A stretch of DNA of 64,000 nt, taken from positions 1 to 64,000 of the forward strand of contig CAJQUW010007119.1 in assembly GCA_907163375.1 (NCBI GenBank). The letters are read 5' to 3'. The notes below the pieces were generated by a model. It was not told the origin of the DNA and ran no database searches. It was given only the letters and a program-made list of their open reading frames with translations. Within the stretch, counting starts at the first letter, position 1. Each line of letters opens with the position of its first letter. A program made the position numbers and the translations under genes. This document shows positions 43,401 through 55,400 of the stretch, piece after piece. The DNA is from Prostheceraeus crozeri. Lineage: Eukaryota > Platyhelminthes > Polycladida > Euryleptidae.

Positions 43401-46400
43401 TTTGTCATACTTTCATGCGTATGATACACACCAACATATTTCCGTGTGGGAATGAGGTCAGCTCTGACGTTTGGAAGATTTTGACAGTAACCTAGTGGTG
43501 GAACAGCCTTCACACACTCGCAACGCTCACCAGATTAGGGCAAGCAATCTCTAGTGAAAGCGGTGGTACCTCCTGAGGCAGAAGGACTCGAAACCTAGAC
43601 TTTCTGTTCTCGCGTACACAAGTGTGGCCTTCAACCAACGAAGCTATCCTGCCACCTAATGAAAATACAATGACAAATACTACTCACTTACTTTCCTGTT
43701 TTTCGTCCTTGTTCAGGTTGAACGGGGTCAGACAAATGAAGCTTTAACGTCACTACTACTCCATAGTGGGGGGGGGGGGGGGCTTGGAGGAGTGTGATAC
43801 AGTCAGACTTTTCTGGAGCGTAATAGCACTTTTAGTCCGGATACCCTTCCTGTCGACTTCCAATTACACTTTCGGGGCTCGAAACCTTTCGGGACCACTC
43901 TTGACCACATTCATAGCAATTCACTCTATCGTCAGTTGTTGATTCAAACACGAAATCATTATAGTATCTGCGCTCGCCAAACCATGTTGCATGATATAGT
44001 AGAGCTACTTAATCTGAGGCAGTTACCTAAAAATATCAGTGTGAAGCTTTTACGTCACTACTCCCCATACTTGGGGCTTGGACGGTGCTGACATAGTCAG
44101 ACTTATGGAGCATGTAGTACTTTTAGTCCGGATGTCCTTCCTGCCGACTTCCAATGACACCTTCGGGGCTCGACCTCTGGACCAAAAGATCGCTAGGCCA
44201 AGCACTTAACCACTGTGCCACGGAGACCACAGAGTGTCTCCACGGAGTGCCACGGAGTGTAAAGAGGAAATTGTCTTGATAAGCGACTCAATAGAGAAAA
44301 TATGTATGGTATTGAATATCAAAGCAGTAGGCGATGCGTAATAATTGGCTGAATGGGTGTGATTATTGACGTGAGGGGGGTAAAGCTTGATTTAAAGAAA
44401 GTTATTTAGAATTTGTAATAAGCTGACGCTCACTAATATTTATACATGCCAGTATAGCGTACTTTATACAGAATACTTTTCCTGGTTTTTTGAATACATG
44501 TACAAACATGGTCATCCAATAGAATCCGTAAAAGGAGAATCATATCTAAAATAGCACCGATGACTGCATTACAAGAAATACTACTGAAATAGGAGGGGAC
44601 ATCCATGGGAAGGACTTGTTACAACAATGGGCGTGGGTCCTACCGATAGATGTCCGCCCTGAAATATCCACTGAATCTCGTGAGAGTCTTAGGCATTAAA
44701 TTCTTATTGATTAAGCGAGGTTGCCTGAAGAGGCTGTTATTCTTTACAATTTAGCCTTCTGTTGTACATCGATGAAGCAGAAGAAGCAAATTCCCTTACA
44801 TGTCATAGTCAAAATACTGTTCGAGGTCTTGAATCATTCCATCAAGGAAGTTTGAGCATTGCTCAGCAGTGATCAAAAAGTCACACAATTGAGCAGAACT
44901 TCTGATTGATTCGATCTTCCTCCTGAGCATTGATGGGATTTCCGGCAATTGATATTTCTCTGGCCACGGTAATAAATGACTTCGATCATCAGCAGCGGCT
45001 TCCTCAACTGAATTTCGAGATGTCGACGTTGAATCGGAGAATATGATCATGTCACCTCTCTTTGCGCATGTGATTACATCGCTTTTATTCAAAACAGGAG
45101 AACCATCTTCTGATAGCAGCACAACGGGGAAATTACTAGGAAGTCCCAAACGCAACAAACCTGAAAATATGAGCAAATACTCGAACTGCCTTGGTTTTAG
45201 GTTTAGTCAACTTCAATGTAATTTTGACATAATCAACCATGCATGCCCTACATCTTACCAAAATATCAATGTCTGTTGAGAAAACATAAGAAGAAACAAT
45301 AAAAATTAGCAGCAATAAAAAAAAGAGAAAGTCACACATGCATTTAGTGCTAAGTCATGTTATACATCTTTAACTGCATGGTAATTTCATTTAACGTTGA
45401 TTTACGAATCAAAATTGCATTGTACGTTGACGTCAGATAATTGGCGGATTTTGAATCCCCCCTCCTGGCCGAGATAAAGACCATCAATGCATTATAGGAC
45501 GAAACTTTGGATCATTTTTAACTATAGTGACTTAAGAATCCCAGTATTTCTAACATCTTCATTTTGACCAGGTGTTTGATCATCGTCACTCTTCTGAAGG
45601 GCTTTTAACAATAAGACGAAAAAGAATATTTTAGAAATACTTGGATTCATAACTTGTCATCATTTCATATTGCATTGTGAAGAAATAATCATTCATTCAT
45701 TATAAAAGCTGTATATGTGGCAGATGACTTGATCACATCAGTGTCATGGTGGGTTAAAGTCCCATCAGTCGTGTATCATTTATATGATACATGTAATTTC
45801 ATCTTAAGCAATCTAACGCATTCAAATTAATTTGTTAATGTCAAAATCACATATTACCACGTAATTCAGTTTATGCAATTATTATTGAATTGTACGAAGA
45901 TAAGGATGCAAATATGTACATTTTTACATGTAAGCCTACATCGTATATGTCATTGTCATTAGATAATTGTCATTAAATTACGAAGAGAACAATATATAAC
46001 TTCGAAATAATTATAAAGCAACAAAGCATATAATTCAAATGACAAACAAAGCAAAATTTCAGAATAAACCTCCAGGAATGGGCATAATACGGAATTAAGA
46101 GAGTAAAAAAAACTCACCCTCGGTAGTGAATTCACCGACAGTCATTGGTTCAAGCTCCTCCACGCGAGTCTTATCATCGTTTGTTATTCGAACGCGGCTA
46201 CTTTTAGCCTAGAATAGAGCAAAGTTGCCTTTTGAAAGTTATATGATTAAGTTACAGTATGAAATAGATATTTATTATAATCATTATTACGGAAAAATCA
46301 CAGATAGAGTGAATCAAATTTTGGAATGTATATGATCATTTATTCTCAATTCTTAATACTTTTTCTCGAAAATATCCGAGTTAAAAAGTAACTGCGGACG

Positions 46401-49400
46401 CAAATGGTAAAAGCATTTTCGTGTTATAACACAAGAACTTGGTAATACGCGAATATAGTAGCCTTGGTAATTTACAAACATCATTTTTTGCATCCATTTG
46501 GATTATAACACCGAATTGATGCACTATATGAGCAAGTGTTGCGTTTTGAAAGACGTGTTTTAGATCAAAATTATATGAATTTTTGTAAATCTAATTAATC
46601 TCAAATTTACAAACCGCAAGTACAAATGCAACACTAGAACACTACATTATACACGAGCGTTAGAGTTCACTATGTATTCAAAATAAAAACCGCAATGATT
46701 AGGAAAGAAAAAGTATAGGGATAAACTTTTTCTTTCCTGATCATTGTGGTTTTTATTTTGAATTCTGACTACGGGTGTTATTACCTCTGATACAATCATT
46801 CACTATATATAATAAAATAGACATTTGCTTACCGATTGCGAACGCCTACGAACTTTTGAAAAGGCATGTCGAAATCCAGAGCATCTGAAAACGTGAGCAT
46901 ATTCTTAGTAAGCAATTTATCGACTTTCTACGATTTGAGTGTGAAGGTGAGACAGAGAATTAAGTTTCCAGTGCATAGAATCACATAATGTCAATTACAA
47001 AAGCTGCGGTACGCCAGACGTATCTGCCTGCAATTCATGTTCAGTTATAAGCGCCTACATGCTGATGTAGTGCTCTGTTAGGGTAAATGTGCAGTTCTCT
47101 CTCCTACTTCACGGAGATTCCCGTCGTTTAGCAAGTTTACTTTGGGTTATATGATCGGAAGCATCCTAGTGAATCAGACAGAATCTTCCAATGGAATTTT
47201 CTGTCGCATCTGAGCACCTTCCTAGACGCCCACATAATAAAACATAAACAAAGGAACCCCTACGGTCCAGTCTTCTCCTCTTCGTTCCTTTGCAAAACAC
47301 AACCACACGACACAAAACATTTCTTCATTGGAATCCATATACACTCAACACTGACAAAACGGGGTTTGTGGAATGTCCCCGTCACGTGTGAGGAGCTCAT
47401 CCGCTGCTGTGAGCTGGCGATTGGCCACAACACCTGACGACCACCTAAAGCCCTCGCAGGTATCAGCGAGGTGTGAAGTGTCACTGTCTGTCTTTTTGAA
47501 CTTTTTGGGGTCAATTCTATTCTTACTGGCACTGAGGCTGCGACAGAGTCACGAAACGTCTGTCTTTGTGTACATATTACATTTGTTTTTGACCATAATG
47601 TGTATAAAAACAGTGGAAGAGACTTTCCATTATAAACAGCAATGAAGTGCACCACCACCATCTTCCAGGAAGATGGTGAATGGCTACAATACATACTCTT
47701 ATCATTACGATGGCATTGGACAGTACCAGAAAGTGACGTAACCTGACCAGTGACTATCGTACTTAATCACCAAGCTATTATGCATAATATGATGTTCAGA
47801 GCCTAGTGACTTGCTTGTTTTTGTGCGCTTTACAAATACTCTCACAAATAAAATATTTGAATGTGTTAATAAAAAATGCGCAACGAAGAAAAGAAAAATC
47901 AGAATGTGAAAGCAGTTGTAAATGTAAATAATTTCTATCTACTAGTTTTCCAATACAATTGCGACTTAATTAAGTCAGCAAACCATGGATCAATATTGTT
48001 TATAGAGTTATATTATTAATCATATTTACATTTTTTATAATGGATTTTATTTCAACAGGAGAATAATCATAAATTGTTATCATTAGTAGGAACATCAGCT
48101 ATTTGAAGTAAAAATAGCAATTTTGTTCACATGAAGTAAGTCATCAAAATTTCATCCCCCCAAAGTGTACTTATGGATTCAGGAAATGCAGGTACGAATC
48201 CCTCGCACGGCGCTTAAGTTCATCAACTGTCGTTGACGGTTTTGAGCGGGAATTGGTTCATGATTAAGGGGAAGAAAAATACTACCGTCTGGTATAGGAT
48301 AACCGTAAAAAGTTAGACATTTCTCGACGCAGTCGCAACCTCAATATTTCCAGTAAATGAGTTCGTGACTGTGTCGTGTCTCTCCCTGTAAATATTCTTA
48401 GCATTAAACAGTACTATACTTTTCCTTCTCTTTATCCGCTTACATTCTCGCCCAATACAAGGCAGAAAGTCAGAATAGCAACTCAAGGATGGGACAGTCT
48501 TCATAACTGACAACTCCCACCAGCAGTGCTCCAAACGACATACCCTCCGAATTTTCAGAAATTCCTGAATGGCTGAAATTTTCGGGAATTATGTACTATC
48601 ACATTAAAACGGCATAGAAACCGCTAATGGGATAGTATTCATTAATTGATATATCAGTACATTAATTTACGAGAATGCATCTGTAAGTATTTTGATCCCC
48701 GGGAACAGACTAGTTAAGACCCCTACAGACTAATTATATCCTTTACATTTCTTCAAATATTGTGCATAATAGTCTTCATAAAGCTTATCTTCATGTGCTT
48801 GGGTTTTAAAATGAATGGAAGCTTTGAGATACTATAAGCAAATCTGAATACTTCAACAACTTAAAGCGTGCATCAACACATAGAAAATATCAATTAATCG
48901 GCATACAATGAAGAAACGTCATATCTATGTTGCACATGTATTATCTATTTTCATCTAAGTACTGTACTACTGCCATTATATTTACTACATGTACATATAC
49001 TTTATTACAAAAAATACTCAGTTTATCCACATTCATTTATTTTCACGAAAAGTCATTTGAAAGATGACTCTTTGACAACAAATTGGTCCATCAAAGACAC
49101 CGTCTTTTTTTCTTTCTGTTTCAATAGAGTCTTTTTCCTCTCTAATAGAAATTTCAATTTTTCTTCCGAATCTTTCACTTTTGTTGTTGCCGTCGCAGTA
49201 AACTCTGCAAGTTTCTCTTTTTCGGAAATAAGTTCTTGCAATTGCCTATCCGTTTCAAGGACAGAACTTTCAATATTCATGAGTGAGTCATTTGACTTCC
49301 GAAAATTGGAAAAATCTCCGATAATTTGTGCCTCCATGTTTTTCCTTTTGATATCCTCGTTCGCTTTGGCTTCATCCCTCTTTCTCTTCCTGTAGTGCTG

Positions 49401-52400
49401 ATGTGCAGCAGAGCAGACACTCAGAAAGCTTTCATTGATTGTGACAGTGGAATTAGTCCAACCATTAGCCGAAAGTATCGACTTACTGACGACCAGTGCC
49501 TGTATAGTGTCCGGCGAGAGGCAAGATCGCTTCTTTGTCACAACGTCAGACAGACCACTGAACTGCCTGTCGATTTCGCTGTTCTCATGTGGGATAACGA
49601 TGACGGTTTTCACCAGTCTGCAGAGAATAGGCAACTTTTAATTTTTTTCCATTGTTGACCACTGACACCTAATCAGTTCGTTAAATAATTGTTCGTACAA
49701 TTAATATGTAAGCACAGATCATTCACCAAATCCATCAACACGCAACCACATACAGGTTACGTCATGGTCACGTAAAACTCTTTCTTTATATCACGAGGAT
49801 ATCGCAAGAAATGGCTGTTTGAAGGATCTCGTCGTAGATAGATAGTCGGACATGAAACAGAAAACAAAATTTTATACATATGCGTAGTACATTTTATACA
49901 GTATGATATGGCGAGATAAAACTATTAACAAGTTCGGGGAAAGCCAAGTATAATTAATGATGTTGGAATCATACTATATGTACGAGTATTTAGGACGACA
50001 AAAGGAGTATAAAATGGCGAATTCTGCGTCAGCACTGATAGCATAACTTTCATAAACTTTAAAGCGTATACTTGCTACCAGTTCGATATTTACAAAAAGC
50101 TACTGTAGCCTTCGATTCACGAAACCATGGGATTGGGAAGTACATGTACGTCGTTGTTTAATAGAATTAACTATATTTTACCGAAAAATTCATGGAATAA
50201 AGGAATGAGGATTGATAAAGGAGTCGAGAGGTTTGAAATTGATATTTTAGATAAATTTCTATCATACGCTCGTATGATTACTCGGGAATGTTGATATTTA
50301 TTGACGATGTTTAACTTCAACAGGACCCAATGCCAAAAATCATATTTGTTACAGATACTGCATAATGGAAAATTTCAAGAATTTCGGGTCCACATTTTCG
50401 GGAATTAATCGGAGCACTGCACCAGAGTAAGCTACAGAGAAATCCTTTGTGCCTATCACAATCACGCATTTTTATAAAAAAAATTGACAAAAGTGACAGA
50501 GATTATGTGCTTCACACATACTGACCTCCGATGACCTTCAATACGTCTTATCCTATTTCTGTATTTGTTCCTCAATTCTCTGATCTTATTAGTCAGAAGC
50601 GATGACTTTATATATTTCAGTCTGCACTCCAATTTCCTCTTCGAAGATTCCTGAAAGAGAAAAACAGAAAAGTTGTGAATGTAATATGCATTTGATCAGA
50701 ATATTGCATATGGTAACAGGATAACATATAATTTTTGTTTTCGGATGAAATTTCTGCGTTATCTTAAATGATAATGAATTTGTATTATCTTCTAAATAAT
50801 GGATGATATCATCAACCTGTTATCTATGTTGTAATTCTTCTGATCTTTAGCGTCATCTTCCATATTCAACGTTTATGCAACTTCAGTATGATTATTCAGT
50901 TAACATACATATTTCAGTTGATGTGATCATCATCAGCAGCAAATTAACAGTGAGCTTGTGAAGACAATCTTAAATTCATGAAAATGGTCACCTCGACTGA
51001 ATGTATGGTAACCCAATAAAGTTCTCATAACAATGGAATCTCTTCGGTTATTATATCTATACAATTATTTCCGTCATTTCTAACTAAAATATGAGGCTCT
51101 TTAAAATATGAGTTCAGGAAAGTTCTGATTGCTCAAATATGTTTGATTTATACATGGCATTTGATTGAAACTTGAATTTCTGCTGTTTAGTGAAACACAT
51201 ATGAAGATTTCTAGTTTACACTTTACTGACAAAGAAGGCATGCGAATTCGGTGGAGATATATTACCTGACAAGTTCTCGGCATATTGATTTCTGACGCCC
51301 TCGTTGACTGGTGCTTCATTAAACATCGACGCGTTTGCCTGAAAACGAGTGCACATGTTTCATAATGGCGAAATTGAAATTCAGGTGTCTGGATACTGAC
51401 CTCATGCGATGTTTGTAAAATGTCAAACTCTTAATAATTCCCAATTTTTTCCGTTCAGCTTGTCTTTCCTGCATTTCTTTTATCTCCTGGGTCATAATCC
51501 ACGGTTTCCGATACCTAAACGCACGTCGTATTTTTAGTTTCATTGCCCTCTGAAAACAGGGATGAGAACGCCGTGTCACAAAAAATCCGGAGGATCTCTT
51601 CTAGGGGGCCCATTTTCAGTTTTGATATCATAACAAGTAATCAAAGAGTCAATTTTAAATAGCTATGAATCTTTATGCGCCTACACACTATAGACCCTAT
51701 AGCTGCGACTAAAAAGACATTGATTGTACTAAGGCCACAGATAATTATTAATTGTAGCTCAACCATATTAGGGCAAGGTACAAGGGACAAAATCTCTCTT
51801 TTGGGAGTGTAACTAGTAGAATATGATGCTTTGTAAAACACTACTTTATAAACATGCTTTATAAACACTACTCTAGTCCTGTGTTCGAACCCAGGTGACA
51901 ACTTATTTTGCTAATTGGTTCTCGCTACATTGTTTTTTTGCGTATTCATTGTGATCGATCCATTGCATCTTACCGTTTCAATTATATTATGTCAACAACG
52001 CCAGTTGAAGCTTCCAAGAACAATGTTAGAGAGACCAAGAGATCTGGTAAGAAAAAGATAGAGGTGGAGTGCTCGTGTATGGAGAATGTTCAGGTGTTGA
52101 TAACAATCTAGAGATTCGAATGATTGAGAGGATGGATACTGTCCTACAGAGAGTTGATGCTCTATCAACAAAGTTGGAATATGTTGAAAAGTCTTTGGCA
52201 TCACTAGAAGAAACTCAAGAGCAGCATAAAACTGAGATCAATAATATTTACAAATCTGTATCTGTGATATCTGACCGAAGTAATTTGGTTTTGGAAAAGG
52301 TTGAAGCACGTGAATTTCGAAAACCAAACCTTCTTATCAGTGGCGTAGTTGAGAAGGATCATGGGACGCTGGAACAACGGAAATTGCATGATGCTAACAC

Positions 52401-55400
52401 AATAAATAATATGATTGAGGATTTAGAACTTCAAAATGTATCAATTTCCCATATTCTACGTATTGGAAAATCCAGTTCAGTCCGGCCACGTTTATTGAAA
52501 GTGATTTGTGCTGACCAAGTCTCAAAGCACAAATTACTGGGGGCTGGAAAAAGGTTGAGAGAGATGAACAATTACAAGATGGTATTCATTAATCCGGATC
52601 TCACGCCTCTTCAGCGAGAACATCAAAAATTTCTAAGATATGAAGTGAAAAGAAGGAGAAATGAAGGTGAACAAGTTAAGATATATCGCGGGAAAATTGT
52701 AAATATGGCTTCAAGTCAACAGAATTTTCGTTAGAGTTTTTAGATGGAGGACGATACGATTTGCCTTCAATCTGATTAGCGAACGTTCGCTCTGTTTCTC
52801 CGAAATCGACGAAATCCGTACAACGATTCTCTTGAAAAATGTTGATGTCTTTGTCTGTTGTGAGACTTGACTACATCCCAACAAGGATAGCGAGTCAATC
52901 AAAGTTCAAGCGTTTTCTTGTATTCGAACTGACAGAATAAATCGCATTGGAGGTGGAGTGGCGGTATGGATTCGTGACTATTCCACATAGAAAGGTAGAG
53001 GTCACTTCCATGTTGGAGTTTGAGTTTGTTTTTCTGCTGCTTTCGACAACGAAGATAATTTTTCTTGTCGCTTATATCCCTCCAGTTTTAGCTATTCGTG
53101 ATCGTGAATATTTGAATTATTTCACCATCAGTGAAATTGATAAATTGTTGAGCAAGCACTACGATTTTGATGTTGTTATCTGTGGAGATTTGAATCGTTT
53201 CGATGTGACTGCCATCTCACAGCATTTAACCTTGATAAATTTGAATTGCAAAGTCACATACGGAAGTGCTGAATTAGACTACATTTTGCTCTCTGAAAAT
53301 TTGTCGAATCATTATACTGTAAAAAAAATGGTGCACCCACTGATGTATCTAAGGTACCCCACTCGTCCCTCATGGCAAGACCAAATAATGTAAATAGTAA
53401 TACAACTTTTTATACATTTCGGAAAGTGTATGATTTGCATCTGTCATTCCTATGTAACTTTATGTCCTCCTTAAAAAAGATTGACTCGTCTTTTGTGCAT
53501 GATTGATCCATAACTCTTGACATGAAATGTTATCATTTTCACAAAATTTTACATTTTTTAGAATAGGTTAGAATAGAATAATGTATATATTTACCAAATG
53601 AAAATCAAAAATTTCAAGCGTCAAGATCAGATACAGGTCATGAAGGAACCTAATAACAAAACAATTTTGTCTCAAAGATGTTCGACAAAATTGAACTTTT
53701 AGTCTTTTAGAGTCATAACACGGTACAATGGAGTATAAAGGGTGATGACAGCTTGACATTTGTAAAACAATGATCGGAAGGCCGCCAAACGTTCAAATCG
53801 GCGATCGATGAAAGATTCAGTGTCTAATATGCCGAATAAGCATGTACAATATATCAGAACACTTTGAATAACACCTTTGAATACAAACCATAGATCGTAA
53901 CGAATAGCGATCACTCAAATATGAAAAGAGCCATTTCACGAAACCACAAGGATAATTTGAATCACAAAGCTTTTCAATCAAAATCTTATGACAAATACTA
54001 TCGAAAGCTTTCGAAAAATCATAATTCAATAACATACAGCAGCCGATTTCAGAGCGATCTAGAATTCCAGTAACAGCATTGTGCATGTTTATCAGGCAAC
54101 ATGTAGTATCATATAAATTCCTTTTTTATATGCAAATTGAAAATTAGGACAATCTTCCTGAAAGCGTTCTCTCATGTGATTCAGGACGTGGGACTCTAAA
54201 AACTTTGCTGGTGCACATAACAAACTGATCGGACGTAGTTGGTCAATAGAAGCAGGCGTAGATTTCGGAACCGGTGAAACAATACATTTTTTGAAAACTG
54301 ACGGCACTTTACGTTGGGCGATTGAACAATTGATTAAATAACATAGTGGCTCTGATATAAAAGGAGATGCAATCTTATAAAATATGTTAGGTATGCCATC
54401 AGAGCCAGTGGCTTTAGTAGCTGACAAGCTTTCTAAGAAATTAAACGCATCCTGAGGATCTGACAGAGGACACCAGTCATCATCGTCTAGTTCTAACAAA
54501 AAATCATTGCATGTAAATGAATTTGCAAAAGTCTCATTTACAGCATTTGCAGCAGCTGCAACACTTTGAAGATTTGATATGATGCTTGACAATGGATCAT
54601 TGACTGAATTCCCTTTAATTTCATTCACAACATTCCATACTTTACTTCTTGATTTCATAGGAGACTGCACCCATTTATTTTTGCAATTGATTATTTCCAG
54701 TTTACACTTTTCCTTGTAATAGTTGTAGAGCTGAAAATTCCTTTCACGAAAGGCAAGCCATCTCTTTTTGATCATGTCTTTAAGATACGGAGTCATCCAT
54801 GGTTTGTCTCGTGAAGTGATGGTAACAACATGGCATGGAATAACAGATAGGCATTCAAAAAACTTAGAGTAAAATAGTTCTGTTTTCTTGTCGATATCTT
54901 CCTCAAAGTAAACATCATGAAAGGAACATTCATCAAGTTTAGACAAAAAGTCAAAAATATATCGATTTCTTCTATCAAAGACTAGGTGATCCTTCTTCAA
55001 ACCAGGCAATGAATCACTACAGGATGAACGTAACAAAACTTGACAATGTGATCCACGTCGATTAAGGCATAATGGTGGTCCTATCTCAGCATTTGGATAA
55101 TTCACATCAATTGAACTACTGACCAAAATTTATCAAATTGGTTATTTTATTGTTTATTTAATTGGTTATCAATTTGTTGACAGATGAGTGTATACCAACA
55201 ACCTTGTGAAACAATCGCCCAAGGATAAGCCTTGGATGAATTCTATAGTTAAATCCCTTATCACCAGAAGGTGGGATGCTTTTCGTCGGGTGATTTCGCT
55301 GCATATAAACATTTAAAGTTGAAAGTCCGATCGGAAATCCAAAAAGCCAAATATTTGTGGACTCAGAAAAGTATTCGTGAAAATGTATGGACACAGTTAA

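Larger units (their letters stand above)
43054..44799 (-). other. Intron with three SINEs
   Basis: Between the main and YP exons of module 2. SINEs at 43,490, 43,736 and 44,043; the rest is unremarkable. Confidence 0.5.

Noticed and set aside
43767-43782. Poly-G run as a possible quadruplex or regulatory site
   Set aside because: It lies inside a SINE at a position where other copies have a short G run; most likely slippage.
15868-45160. WP-segment exons as a known enzyme domain
   Set aside because: No catalytic motif; similarity is only to uncharacterised SAMD3-like proteins as I recall them.
11734-46884. Reading the cassettes as separate tandem genes
   Set aside because: No start or stop exons, promoters or C-terminal exons are visible between cassettes, and phases run through. 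Kept only as an alternative pending transcript data.
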